Shown: positions 33,111 to 44,532 of the stretch, piece by piece
How positions within the stretch are numbered: position 1 is the stretch's first letter
Layout of the letters: each line of letters opens with the position of its first letter
From: Thysanoteuthis rhombus
Lineage: Eukaryota; Mollusca; Cephalopoda; Oegopsida; Thysanoteuthidae
Assembly (NCBI GenBank): GCA_963457665.1
Contig: OY735212.1
Span: forward strand, 18,150,747-18,214,746
Direction of reading: 5' to 3'
Length of the DNA stretch: 64,000 nucleotides
Translations under genes and position numbers: made by a program
The notes under the pieces: model-generated
Database searches by the model: none
Seen by the model: only the letters and a program-made list of their open reading frames with translations
Told to the model about the DNA's origin: nothing

Positions 33111-34548
33111 TTTAGTTGGGTTCTAATTTAGGGAAGCATTTTTTGAATTTCACAGCCCCGTCTAATTTTTGCTTCTCAAGTATTTCATAATGAATTCAGT
33201 TTTTGATTTAATCTTTAGATGAGTCAATGTAGTTCTAAAAGTTGTCTGAATAACTGAAATTATTTTCTGTGTTGCTTTCTGGTTTCTATATCGTACCAAC
33301 CGATCTATTTTTTCATCCATCATCAGATCGTACACTAACCACTATTTGATTTCAGCTCACCATCTATTTCTGTTTATTAAAAGAAAAGACCTCTGCCTTT
33401 CATAGTAAACTGTACAGCTGAAAATTACCCTGAATAATGAATCGACCGATCCATAGCTATATGGCAAGCGCCTGTGTGAATATTCACTAACACTAGCTCG
33501 ATCTGGAGCAAAATCGGAGGGAACCAAATGAAAATCTAGGTAGGTCCAATATTGATCCCTTGTAAAATTCGCTATCTACTGCTCTTCGGCAATTCTTGCA
33601 TATGTAGGTATTTTCAAGTATTTGAGAACAGTCATTGATATGCCAGATGTGTCTCTGACAATCAGAACTTTTCTTCTCATCTCCGATGTCGTCAAAACGT
33701 TCCAGCAGATTGATTTCTACGTCATTTTTAGACGTAAATTGTAGAATCCATAAGAAAAGAGTCTCTCCTTTAGAAGATGTTCGTTCAAACGAATTGACCG
33801 AAATGTCATGACTGTATTGAGAATGGAAAGAAAAGTTCAAATTATCCAAAACTGAGTTGGTAGGTATTTACAAGTCTTGGACTCGTCTGGCACAGGGCTG
33901 TAGTAAAGTGACACCCAGTGAAGACAAAACTAATCAAACAATCAATGGTCAGCAAGATTGGTCATGTCACCATGAAAAGCATCTCCGTACCCGTATTCCA
34001 TCCCCAGGTGTAAAAGTAAGTGTTAATCCATCTGTTAAATGTGTATTCATACTCACGAGAAACTGTGTTAGCGGCTCCGTCAAATTTTTAATTATTCAAA
34101 AAAAATACATCAGCGTGAATAGGTTTAAGGGGATAATTAATATTTTAATAAAGGAAATCGGTGTTTATTAATTTAGAAAGATAATGTAGATTGTAAAAAA
34201 AAAATAAATAAGAAAAAACGCTATGTCCTCGATCGGAAAAAGACGATAATTATAAGTTGGTATTAAAAAAAAAACGAATCAAAAAAAAATTAAAAAGAAT
34301 AACCACTCGAGAGGACTCATTAAAAATATAAAAGCTGTTTTTGTTTCGTTTCGTCAAAAGTGCGGAACATTATGTTCTTTTCCCCCACAGGAAATGAACG
34401 TTTTGTTGCTATCGATGCCTTAATGAGAATTCTAATGATATATTTTCTAATCAGGAATATAAGTGTTGATTAATGAGCGGAGATTCTGATTATTCTTACG
34501 ATAAAACTCGAAAAATGAAATAAACAATACTTTTGGAAATGCAAACAG
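33111..34548. other. Unassigned AT-rich stretch
   Basis: No repeat assigned. A 118-codon minus-strand frame (33493-33849) has fairly balanced composition with CQRHIWHINDC and YICKNCRRAV stretches, but no family I recognise and no gene context, so it is not called as a CDS. Confidence 0.3.
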
Positions 34549-34740
34549 AACCGTCACCAGTTTTTTCAGGTATTCTGGCTATCCATCTATCGGAATACAT
34601 TTAGAGCTTACAGCCCGTACCAATGGAGATAGAGGGATGAAAATTCAAATTTTTATATGCTATTGTGTCTAGAAAAAAGGTTTGCTTGCTTGCTTGTTTG
34701 TTTGTTTGTTGAATCCCCCCCCCCCCAGCTCAACTTCTTA
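34549..34740 (+). mobile_element. GAAAC MITE, copy 6 (left part)
   Basis: Begins AGAACCGTCACCAG and continues through TCTGGCTATC, CCCGTACCAATGGAGATAG and ATTGTGTCTAGAAAA. It then passes into a GTTT-repeat and a C13 run where it is cut by, or fused to, the next copy. Confidence 0.6.
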
Positions 34741-34760
34741 TTGATTGTTCATTGCTATCA

Positions 34761-35145
34761 GAAACTGTCAGAAAAAAATGTCATTAAAGGTTTTTCCTTC
34801 AAGTTTTCCCGGCTGGCTGGCTATGTTTATACGTGTATATGTATGGACTGTGTCAATGAAACCACAGGGTAGACAATTTAAACATTTATTCATTATGTTT
34901 AGGAAAACAGATTTTGTTTCAATCCCACTGACTAGGTTTACGGTGTAAATGCATTTTTAATTGGTCCTTCAGTCTGTGTCACGCTCGTTTTCTAAAATTT
35001 TGGAATTTTTTGATCATCACCCAAAACAAGTGAGAGAAGTACCTTATTCATTGGTGGCCCTCTTTTCTCATTTTCTTGTTTTTTTTTTAATTGCTCACCC
35101 CAACCCGGCAAGCTGCCTGAATATGTTCGTGGCGTGATTGTTTTG
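34761..35145 (+). mobile_element. GAAAC MITE, copy 7
   Basis: A new left end, GAAACTGTCAGAAAAAAATGTC, starts within 20 bp of the end of copy 6, followed by AAAGGTTTTTCCTTCAAG and GGCTGGCTATGTTTATACG. The right half has TTGGTCCTTCAGTCTGTGTC, GATCATCACCCAAAACAAG, ATTGCTCACCCCAACC and a degraded terminus GGCGTGATTGTTTTG before TA. Two left ends in the same orientation indicate one copy inserted into or beside another. Confidence 0.65.
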
Positions 35146-36239
35146 TATTGAATAACTAACAAAATGTGTAATTATTTTGATTAGGTTTGAACATTTTTCA
35201 CGAATTCAAATTTTTTCACAATTTTCTCGATGCCTTTGCCAACAAAGTTGGGCAGAGTTTATGAAACGTAATATTTGTCTATTTGTGTATCCCTTTGTCT
35301 GAACAATATATTCAAAATAAATTCGGGGGTGGATCCAGGGAATTTGTTTTTGATCTTGGTATGATGGCGAGATATAATCTTTTGGTCTTTCATGTTATAA
35401 CACAAATGAAGGCAACATCAACATGAACGAATAAGAAAAATTGCGTTACAGGTGTTGTTGTTTTTTTTTTTTAAACCATTGATGATATGTCTCAGTTGGA
35501 AAATATTAAAATCTTTTGTTCAGGGATGGTCTGGGCATCAGAAATCCCATTATGTTTTTAAGTGACAATGGCATTGGCTGAGCTATGCACTCTCTGAGTG
35601 TTTTTTTTTAATGTCTTTTTACGAAATTGAAAATGAGGTACAAATCTGACTACTGACCCACTTGAAAAAAAAACTTCATAAAAAAATAAACGGTTTGCTT
35701 GGTTGCTCAGATAGTTGCAAATACTTTCAATATTCGATCTCAGATAAAATCCAGGATTTTGAATTCTGAGAAGGCAGCCCCCCCCCCCTCAACTGGAAAA
35801 TTAAAACAGCTCCATCTCCTTATCCCTATCCTAATTTGGCCTCGTGTCGGATAGAGTATCATGAATATATAAACGTCATACATTCATAGGTATCTGGATA
35901 TACAATGTATTATATATTTTCGATTAAGCCACTTCTTTTTTTTCAACCTTCTACTTTACCCAGTACCTAAAATAGTTCCAGTAAGACCCAAATAGACTGT
36001 ATATGTCTGCAACCTCACATACGGTTTCTTCTTTCGCAAAAAAAATTGTAGGGTCTGTGTTCACACTCACCCCGATAAGAATTATCAGATTTCCATTTAT
36101 TTCTACATAAGACTGACTTGCCTAACCAAATTTGATGTGGATAGTCGATGTACTGAGGGGAAGGTTTTAAAGTTAAATATGTGACACCAAACGGCAAATT
36201 GGTTTTTATTTATAACAACATTGAGAGTTACGTTTTATA
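35146..36239. other. Unassigned AT-rich spacer
   Basis: No gene recognised. TTCGGGGGTGGATCCAGGG near 35322-35340 is another hAT-like terminal word without a visible partner. Confidence 0.35.
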
Positions 36240-36254
36240 GCAATACATCTTTAT

Positions 36255-36335
36255 TCCTTTTCGTTTTATGGTGAAACCAAAATAACTTTTGGGCGGGGTT
36301 CGATTCCAGATTTATTTTCCCGGCAAAGTTTAAGA
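36255..36335 (+). repeat. Possible tRNA-like SINE head
   Basis: B-box-like GGGGTTCGATTCCAGATTT at 36296-36314, preceded at about 36266 by a weak A-box-like TTATGGTGAAACC. The following AGATTTATTT segment also follows the box at about 43570, suggesting a shared SINE family. Weak support. Confidence 0.3.
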
Positions 36336-36623
36336 TAGACAAAAGAAAAATAGACATCTGAGCCCTTCCGATAAGGGGCCAGTCTAATGATGTACAATTG
36401 CTGTTCGTAACATTCTTTAATCAAGAACTTTCTTTTATTTCTTGCTATGCTGTGAAGGCCTTGAGCTACACGAAGCATCAGCCGAGTAAATATGACATCT
36501 GTATTACAAAACCAGCTTCGTAATTAGGTGGCCTGTAAATATACTATTCAACACCATGTCGGAAGACTGCGAAAGATGGGGGTGAAGAATAAATAATTTT
36601 CTTCACATAACCTAGAGCTGTTT

Positions 36624-36626
<3 letters not shown>

Positions 36627-36671
<45 letters not shown>
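36627..36671. repeat. (TA)n microsatellite
   Basis: About 45 bp of TA. Confidence 0.95.
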
Positions 36672-36673
<2 letters not shown>

Positions 36674-36807
36674 TGCTTGGAAGAGAATGTGTGATTTGAA
36701 GAAAAAAAAACTTTTTGGTCTCCTCTCCCATCTTTAAGTAGAACTTCAAGAATAAATCAGACTTTGGCTTCCTCGGAATAAATGAAAAGGAAACTGGTCT
36801 CTCAATG

Positions 36808-37180
36808 GAAACCGTCATGTGACCAATGTCTTTTGTCAGCATACCGTATTTTGGGTGTGATCAATCGAAACATCGTGAGAAAGGGGTGATCAATGAATAA
36901 GTTGCATTTCTCACCTTTTATCACGCAGATATTTTCAACAACAAAAATACGGGTTGTGCAAATAGAGGGACCAATTTAGAAAGAACTTATATTGCAAATT
37001 AAACCCTCGTTATAAACCTTTCTAAGGGGATTATAAACTTTTTTTTTTGTTTTTTTTTTTTCGTAGACATAATAGAAATTGCTCCATTTGTGAGGCTTGG
37101 ACCTTCAATATATGTATAGCCAGCCAGACGATCTTGAACACTGGAGAAAACTATGTTGATAGTTTGGGTTTACGGTTTTT
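36808..37180 (-). mobile_element. GAAAC MITE, copy 8
   Basis: Minus-oriented: GAAACCGTCATGTGACCAAT at the left, then AGCATACCGTATTTTGGGTG, GGGGTGATCAATGAATAAG, GACCAATTTAGAAAGAAC, ATTGCTCCATTTGTGAGG, and GTTTGGGTTTACGGTTTTT at the right. Left flank is TG in place of TA. Span 373 bp. Confidence 0.75.
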
Positions 37181-38174
37181 GACATCTACTTAATGAACTG
37201 TATGATTTTCTTGGTTTTCTGTCTGTAATCACGAACTCTTCCGCGTAAAGCCAACACGTTTGTAGATGAGAATATCTCCGACCCACCATATCAAACAATG
37301 GAATGTTCTGCTATTACGAATTTTTTTGTTTCTTTTTTAAGTCCCCGCCTCTTGAATGTTCGCTTTACGCCTTTTTTTCCGAAAAAGTAAAGATTGCGTT
37401 CAGCTTCCATTTTGTAGCAAGCTATTATTGAAGTAGTGCAGTACCTCTCCCATACCACAATCCCCTCTACCCCCCATTATCGGGACCCCCCGATGACTCA
37501 GCATTATATTTCAACATAAACCATTTTATGGGGTGTGGGGACGCTAAAAAAGATATATCTATAAATGAATAGTAATCGTTTTTTCGCTTTATGCTGTTTC
37601 GGCTTAAGAAAAGGCTTTTATTCTTTCTAATTTTTCTCTTCGAAGGGTATCGACAAACGTTTCCAATGAATGAGTACATTTTATGGGAGATTCTTAACAC
37701 ATATTTTTCTCTCGATTTAAGTGCTCCACTAAAATAGCCTTATGCCTGACTGGGCTAATTTTAGTACTTATCCATTTTAGTTTGCTTCAATCACCTATAA
37801 AGAGGTTTGGCTGGAACGTATCCAGTCAGAGTATATCTATGAAACTTGATTCAAAATCATTTCTGAATAGAATTATAAATATTTCAGTTGGTGTTTATAA
37901 AGAACTCAGTAACCCGCTAGATTCCCCTGTATTGGTTATTATTGAGAAAAAATAATGCAATCTGATGTGACAAGATTTTTCCTACATTTTTATGCATTAG
38001 CAAATAGATAAATGGATAACTGAAGGAGACTAATCAATGTCTTGCCTTCAATACTGATCTCCCTTGACAAATCGGTCATTATGATATAGTTAGGGATGAT
38101 CTGGAATACACACCCATAATATTTTAATTATCACACATTTAAAGGGGTACCGTAATTTATTTCAGTCCACTCAG
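37181..38174. other. Unassigned AT-rich spacer
   Basis: No gene or repeat recognised in about 1 kb. Confidence 0.35.
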
Positions 38175-38485
38175 ATAATGAAATGATTCAAATGCAGATG
38201 TTCCTGGGTTCGATTCCAAATATGAGCGAAGAGTTTTGAAAATTCTTCATTAAGACAAACTTCCCTGTGGACTCAGTTGCTAATTGAGCACTCATTAAGT
38301 TGTGTGAATTCGAAGAAATTCCGTTGACTTGCATCTTGCCAGAGAGCTCGTCATGGAACCTTATAGGTATCAAGCCTTGGACTCGACCAGACTTGAAATT
38401 TTCAAGGAACACTAAGCTGACGCTGGCAACATAAACCGAAACTTTATCACCGACTGTAACATTCCATTGACGGTTGTCTCGTAAG
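38175..38485 (+). repeat. tRNA-derived SINE, family A copy 1
   Basis: B box TGGGTTCGATTCCAA at 38207-38221 with a degraded A-box region. The body matches the copy at 51.3 kb step by step: ATGAGCGAAGAGT; ATTAAGACAAACTTCCCTGTG; GACTCAGTTGCTAATTGAGC; CATGGAACCTTATAGG; CCAGACTTGAAA; CACTAAGCTGAC; CCGAAACTTTATC. Two independent loci sharing a tRNA-like head and about 250 bp of body define a SINE. A long minus-strand open frame through the element is chance. Confidence 0.65.
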
Positions 38486-38654
38486 AAACCTGATGCTTTA
38501 CCTTTCTTTATCCATTGCATCTGGCTACAATGCACTGTTTCGGATACTAAGAGGCAACAAATAAAGAATCTGACTTTCGATATCACACAGATATAATCAG
38601 ATATTTTTTTCTGGGTAAACTCAAACATAAACCACATGGTATTAGTCAGTTTCG

Positions 38655-38678
38655 AATACATATCTATATATATATATG

Positions 38679-38735
<57 letters not shown>
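38655..38735. repeat. (TA)n microsatellite
   Basis: About 75 bp of TA with two GTA interruptions near its left end. Confidence 0.95.
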
Positions 38736-38737
<2 letters not shown>

Positions 38738-38961
38738 CATTCCTTAAGTTAGCGAATTTTAAAGGTATCTTTATCCAATACCCCTGGCACCGATACAAAT
38801 ACTTAGATGACTCATAAGATAAACGAAATCAGACTTCAAGTGTTCTATAGTTTGTTTGGTATATTTGTTGACTTTCTTGACGGCTGGATCGTTTATATCT
38901 CGGAATGTGCATTTTAATTCTTGGCATAAGGTTAAAACTCCCCACACTTTACAATTAGAGT

Positions 38962-39035
38962 CGTTGTCATCATCATCATCAGCAGCAGCAGCAAGCTTTC
39001 AACGTCCGTCCTTGAACATAGACATTCACCTAATC
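38962..39035 (-). mobile_element. RTE-like LINE, extreme 3' end only
   Basis: CATCATCATCATCAGCAGCAGCAGCAAGC followed by TTTCAACGTCCGTCCTTG and AACATAGACATTCACC: the terminal simple repeat and last ~50 bp of the RTE element, in minus orientation. An extremely 5'-truncated insertion. Confidence 0.6.
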
Positions 39036-39069
39036 TTTAAAACATCTATTATTTTGGGAAGGACTATTA

Positions 39070-39431
39070 GAAACCGTAAACCAAAACTGTCATAGGTTTT
39101 TCTCAGTTTTCAAGTTGGTCCTGCTGGATGGCCGGATATGCATGAATCGCCCATACACGCTGCAAGATTTACTCATTAGGATAGAAAAAAAAAGTTCTCA
39201 ACTTTAGAAAATACCCCGTCTGCAAAAATATTTCTTTACCGAAAGGTCTCATTTGCAATGTAGGTTTTTTGTTAATTTCTATTCTTCCGATATTCAAACT
39301 TTTTCAAGTGATCACCCTCCAACAAAATGCAAGATAAGTAAACTAATCATTGATCAACCTGTTTTTCAAATTCTTTAGTTGATCACCCCAACGTGCATGC
39401 TGCCAAAAGATACTGGTTACTTGTCGATTTC
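39070..39431 (+). mobile_element. GAAAC MITE, copy 9 (TA at both ends)
   Basis: TA, then GAAACCGTAAACCAAAACTG at the left. Interior GGTTTTTCTCAGTTTTCAAG, GTGATCACCCTCCAAC, AATCATTGATCAACC, TAGTTGATCACCCC and CATGCTGCCAAAAG. Right end TTGTCGATTTC, then TA. 362 bp; the CACGTG palindrome at the right is lost. Confidence 0.8.
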
Positions 39432-39433
39432 TA

Positions 39434-40029
39434 ATAAGTCACCAAACAAACGTCGGTATTGGGGGGGGGTGAACCAGATTCCATGGGCGTGGTCACTGAG
39501 TTTCAGTTGAACCACTAATTACTGTCCTTCAAGAGAGGGCTGGTCCAAACTTCGCAATTATTTGCATCTCAGAAATCAAAGACCTTGATTCAGATCTGAA
39601 CAATGACTACTTCAGAAATACAGATTTATCAAACTGAAATCCGATGGCTGTGAACGGCAATGACTGTTCAACAGAGAAGTCACGTCAGACAACCTATTAC
39701 TTTCTTTCTTTAGACGCATACCCGGGGGGATCCGCGATTTTGAGGGGGCACGCAATTTTCTTTTTACTACAACCGTTCAATTTGACAATGGATGTAATAA
39801 ATTGTCGTTGTTTTTTTAAGTGAATTTATGGTTATTCGAGGCTTTTATTATTTTGATACTTCTTTTAATTAGTTTTTTTTTTTTTCTAAATTCCATTTGT
39901 ATTTCCCAGATCCAGAGCTCGGGGTCTGGACCACCTGGGCTGAAAATGATCAATTAAAAAAATGGGAAACGGCGTGGCTCTCATCTTTTTTGCTGAGCAG
40001 TGATAACTAGAAAAGTCCGAATTTTTAAA
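39434..40029. other. Unassigned spacer
   Basis: No gene. CCCGGGGGGATCCGCGATTTT near 39721-39741 is one more hAT-like terminal word. Confidence 0.3.
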
Positions 40030-40278
40030 ACATTCATGAGTTTGAGTGCTGCCAAACACAATCTAAGGGACCAATTAAGGATGATCTTACATCGTAAATT
40101 GAAACTCCTACCATTTTTGTTTATTTTTCTGAAGAAGTCTATAGATATAATACACAGTAAATGTTTAGATTTTCAGTCTTCTAGCTCCATTGTCGTGGCC
40201 CAAATGCGTGACGCATACATACATAAATAGCTTACCAGAATCACTTAAAAACTGAAGAAATCTTTATTGCAGTTTCTG
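40030..40278 (-). mobile_element. GAAAC MITE, copy 10 (partial)
   Basis: Minus-oriented left-half copy: GAGTGCTGCCAAACACAA, AAGGGACCAATTAAGG, CATCGTAAATTGAAACTCC, TCTAGCTCCATTGTCGTGGC, CAGAATCACTTAAAAACTG, AAGAAATC, CAGTTTCTG. The right-hand terminus of the family (the GTCACGTGAC end) is missing. Confidence 0.65.
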
Positions 40279-42319
40279 AAAATGAACCTATCAGAAGGAC
40301 TTTCTTTCAAACAACCGATTTCTCTTGGGCAAAATCCTAAACTGTCGTCTAGCCATCCAAAAAACCATCGATAAATCATTTGTTAATCTGTCTATGCAAA
40401 CAGCTCGAAAGTTGTAAGGCTACTCTACGAATTTAGCCCTATTTTCTTGCAAAACGTTGCCAGAAATTTTGAAATATATACTTTTAGAATTAAATAGCCT
40501 TCACACAAAGAGGTGACAGCTCTCTTTTTTTAAAATAAAAAAGGAGAATCGAAATAATCTAATTTTATTTTTAAACCTGAGAATTTTTTTAATATCCACC
40601 CCCATGATAGTGGTGTGGAGAGACTCTTATTGACAGTTGTTTGGAATGAAGCCAGGGTTGAATTTCTTCCTCTTCCATTTTTATCGTCATCAACATCATC
40701 ATTATATACTTTTCGCTTATTGGTCTCAATGTCGAGTCACTAATTTTGTGTCGAATTAATATTGTGAATTTTTTTTTTTTTTTGCAAAAAACAAATAAAG
40801 GAAACTATTCTATAATTGGTAATTTCCCAAAAAAGTAAAAGAAAAAGTTTTCCCTCACTTTTGGATACTGAAAAAATAAAAAGACTTTTCTCCTCAATTT
40901 TGACTCCAAAAAGAGGAGAAAAGTGGAATCCTAACACATTGACTTCGGCAAAGAATATCAACGTAAAAATGTTATCAGAATATGCAATTAGGTAAAAAAA
41001 AAATCAACTCAACTTCCCTTAAATGCATATATGAATGTGGGTTTAATTGAAAAAAACAACCCCCTAAAAGAGTGTCACAAGTATTAGCACAATGAAAAAA
41101 ATCTTCTTAAAAAGTGCTCTCACAATTTGATATCTGGTAAAAAAAAATTCAAATACTGTTATTAGATTATTATGACTATAGGATTACTTCATTATAGAGC
41201 GGCATGTGTTCAGTGGTAATAGTTTTTTATGAAATAAGTGCCCAGTTCCAACATTGTTAGAGCGTGAAAGAAATGCTAGTCAAACTTGATAATGGAACTC
41301 TGCTTTCTTTTACAATGATATTTTAGGGATCAGATATTTGAATTCGGAACTCGTGCCAAAAGCAAAGTTTTTCAGTTTACACCGTAATCAAAATGTAATA
41401 CAATCAAAACGTGGATGAAATGTCACTATTCCTTCGTATTATTCTATACGTGATTACAACGATCTGAAATCTTCCATTCTAACTTAGAATAAATCAAATC
41501 ACATTTTTATTACCGCGTATTCTGGAAATATTGCTTGAATCAAATTTGGGGTATATGATCTGTATTTGTCCTGTGGCACCCCGAATACTTTTCACACAGC
41601 TACTCAACCATATCTTCACCACAATCTCTATCTTTCGTGAATGAAATGACAGTCCCTTTACTATACAAGTCACGATAATCTGCCTTCCAATTTTCCTTAC
41701 TTCGAGAGGCGCACATGAACCAAACCCCATGCATTTTCTTTGTCTCACATAGTCTGTCCGTTTTGTGTTTTCCAGCGTCTAAGATGGCCCCAACTATCAC
41801 GGCTCAAAGCTCCTATCTTTCGTTTAGAAGCTATGTTCTCTTCTCTCAACACGTTTTTATCATAGGTATCCCCATTCCACGCCTGTATCGTCATAAATGT
41901 TTATGTATCGGATGTAGGTTCTATTTGTTCATTTAAATACTTGTATGTGTCGTTTTACTTTGTTTAATCTCTGTGTCCACAATCAAACCTGGCGCACACA
42001 TTTTCCCTCCTGTCATGGTGACCATAAATCTCCCTTACTCCTTCCATATCTCCACTGACATCCACGTATGGGCCTACAAAAAAAGTGAGCACCTGTTCTT
42101 CAACGAAAACTCTATAAAAGCCCTAAAACAATGATATTTATAGTTCTATCTAAGTATCGTTTTGATCAGGACAAACATAGAAGAGAATTCACTTGGAACT
42201 TCCTCTGATGCATGTAAAAAAAAGGGAAGATCAACTTAATGATGAAATCATTTGTCTTTTTCTTTTTTTATATGTAATAGTGTTGTATCACTAAAATATC
42301 CAAATTTTCAAACGTAAAC
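40279..42319. other. Long unassigned AT-rich stretch
   Basis: Two kilobases with no recognised element. A minus-strand stretch at 41540-41800 reads more like coding sequence than its surroundings (see findings), but no family was recognised. Confidence 0.3.
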
Positions 42320-42508
42320 GTGCGTGAATGCTACCAGAATCCTACTGAGGGACATCTTAGCAGAAATACACATTGTAAATTGAATATCCAGTGAAGCTTG
42401 TTGGTCGGTGATAAATTTAAAAAAACAAAACGTATTTTTGTACGCATAATAAGGGATAAACGATTACATTTTCAGCCCTTTAAATCCATTGGTACTATCT
42501 GTATGTAT

Positions 42509-42541
42509 CACACACACACACACACGCGCGCGCGCACACAC
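42509..42541. repeat. (CA)n(CG)n(CA)n alternating purine-pyrimidine tract
   Basis: CACACACACA...CGCGCGCGCGC...ACACAC, 33 bp of uninterrupted purine-pyrimidine alternation with five to six CG steps in the middle. CpG runs are otherwise rare in the window. Confidence 0.95.
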
Positions 42542-42580
42542 ATGTATATATAGAGAGATTAATTTATAGGTAGATAGATA

Positions 42581-42610
42581 GATATCCATATAAATATAGA
42601 TATGGATATC
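42581..42610. repeat. Perfect 11-bp inverted repeat
   Basis: GATATCCATAT (42581-42591) and ATATGGATATC (42600-42610) are exact complements separated by eight bases. No neighbouring gene gives it a function. Confidence 0.85.
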
Positions 42611-42659
42611 CATTTATACATAGCAAGAATCACTTGAAAACTGATGATACATATATTAA

Positions 42660-43499
42660 TGGGTACACTTTTGGCCTTTATTAGTTACCCCATTACTGCC
42701 CACGAGCCAAACAGTTAACTTTGCCCAGCTAATTTTATAGGCAAATTTATTTTACGATTCGATTGGAAGTCTCTGGTTGATTTATTCACTAAACATGACG
42801 CAAATCAATAATTTCTTGTCTACCCATAAACAGAATTGCCTTATACGTTAATATATACGGTACACAGATTTAATTTTGATCTTAAAATCTACCTGATTCT
42901 ACTTGATCTATTATTTTGGTGATTTGGAATGATTCTAATTGAAGAATCTTTGGATTGTCGAGACCAACGTGACCGTTTGCATGTTCAGCTAGAAACCGTT
43001 CATTGAAGATGTTTACTAAGAATTAAAAATGGAATAACTTGGTTTTATGATTCTCTCATAAGGAATCGACTGTGACAAAATATTACAGATGTAAGAAAAT
43101 TAACTGCAGTGTGATGCTCTAGGGACATGTGAAAACAGCGTTTCCATACTTTCTGTGGGATTACGGACAGTGTCCCCCACCCCCCAGTCATGTATGTTCT
43201 ACTAAAATTCTTTATTTGAACAATTCAGTTACGAAAAAAAAAAAGATAGCCAGTATATATCCGAAAACTCATCCCATATAGATTCAAAACTTCTTTGAAA
43301 TTGGTCAAGTCTTTTTAAAGATTTCCTGGGAATGGGTTTTTAGAACCCCCTTCCTCGCCGAGAGCAGTTTCTTTTTTTCTTTTTAGTATTACTCCACTGA
43401 CAATTAGTCAACGTTGACCTCGTTTAGTCTCAGCTGTTGATGTTATTTGGACTGTTTGGTGTCTGCAATACTGGTATATTATCCATTTACACAATTGGT
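42660..43499. other. Unassigned AT-rich spacer
   Basis: No gene. CTAGAAACCGTTCATTGAAG near 42991-43010 looks like a stray GAAAC MITE left end but the element does not continue. Confidence 0.3.
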
Positions 43500-43640
43500 T
43501 GGTGTTCCGGCCTGAGCAAAAGCCAGCTCTTGACTCTTTAAAGGCAGGCAGCATATTCCCACTTCGCTAGGTTCCTATTCCAGATTTATTCACATTTACT
43601 TTGTTCAGACTAAGCTCAATAAGTTACCTGATCAGTGTGA
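43500..43640 (+). repeat. Possible tRNA-like SINE fragment
   Basis: TAGGTTCCTATTCCAGATTTATT (about 43569) resembles a damaged B box and downstream junction shared with the sequence at about 36296. It is followed by AGACTAAGCTCAATAAGTTACC. The A box is not clear. Weak. Confidence 0.25.
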
Positions 43641-44411
43641 ATTTTCTTGGTATGCTTCTCAGAGTAGAAGCCATTTTTCATAATCACTGATAATGTTATC
43701 AAATGGTTGTTATAAAAACAACAGTTGTTTGTAAACACTTTGCTCAAATGAAATAAAACTTTATTTTTTATAAAGTTGTAAATAACAATGAGGTTATAAA
43801 AATGAATGTCAATTTATGATAATGAATGTAAATTGTTGCAATTTTCGTATCCTTTGCTTGATGTTATAAGCCAGTTATCAGGGAATTCTAGTCCTCAAGT
43901 GATCACAATAAGCAGCTTCCCCATAATTTGAAAATTTCAAGTCTTTTTTTTGTTTGCATAAATCTGCCTAATTCCACTCCTTCGCTGTTTCCGAATTCTG
44001 CTTTAAAATGCAATCATCACTTGTTTTGAAACTTACACAAAAAATAGCAGAAACCATTTCCCTGAACTTATTCAATTTCGAACAGAAAATACTCTCAGAA
44101 ATGATTTCTTTATCCTATCAAATGTTGGGAAAACAGATATGATGAAAGTCCTGGGGCCCAAAATGTCTCCTGCCAAGAGATATTTTCACAGGTTACCCAC
44201 CTGGGACCTCGAGACAGTCATTTACAGTCTACTTTTCAACCAAGTACCCAAAATAACCAGCGCTTGTTAATAGTTCTTCAGCAGTGAACAGACAGGTTCG
44301 GATATATCTGGAAATAGCCAAGAAATGGTAGTTGAGGTGCTTTTTAACCAAATAAGATTGACTTCCTCTCTCAAATTATCGAATTCCTATTTTGATTCTG
44401 TAATAAAAAAA
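43641..44411. other. Unassigned AT-rich spacer
   Basis: No gene or element recognised. Confidence 0.35.
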
Positions 44412-44412
44412 A

Positions 44413-44532
44413 AATGTTACGGCCAAACTGCGCTGGATACAATGGTTCTCGCACGATCACCGGAGTTAAGCAATGTTTATCCACGTCAACATCTAGATGG
44501 GTGACTGTTTGGGTATACCAGTTGCCGTTAGC
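44413..44532 (+). pseudogene. 5S rRNA-like sequence (pseudogene or 5S-derived SINE head)
   Basis: About 120 bp matching the animal 5S rRNA layout from end to end: TACGGCC near the start; GGTTCTCGCACGATCACCGG; GTTAAGCAATGT (internal control box A region); TAGATGGGTGACTGTTTGGG (box C region); and TACCAGTTGCCGTTAGC at the end. The length matches 5S rRNA. Numerous changes, including loss of the GGGCCCGG-type middle, argue against a working gene. It sits alone, not in a tandem array. Sequence downstream to about 44730 is of mixed composition and may be a SINE body. Confidence 0.75.

Larger units (their letters stand above)
42320..42655 (-). mobile_element. GAAAC MITE, copy 11 (partial, with simple-repeat insertion)
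   Basis: Minus-oriented: GCGTGAATGCTACCAG, GAGGGACATCTTAGCAG, CATTGTAAATTGAATATCC, TTCAGCCCTTTAAATCC, ATTGGTACT, and AGAATCACTTGAAAACTGA. An alternating CA/CG tract and GATA-type sequence (42509-42610) sit where other copies have the GCACGCACGG segment. Confidence 0.6.

Noticed and set aside
33493..33849. 118-codon minus-strand open frame with a CXXC-like pair
   Set aside because: Cysteine spacing fits no zinc-finger class I can name, and there is no supporting context; left as unassigned.
36627..36671. Promoter TATA boxes within TA tracts
   Set aside because: TA microsatellites match TATA motifs trivially; no transcription start context or gene follows.
38188..38661. 157-codon minus-strand open frame
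   Set aside because: Most of it is the antisense of a SINE copy that matches a non-coding repeat at 51.3 kb.
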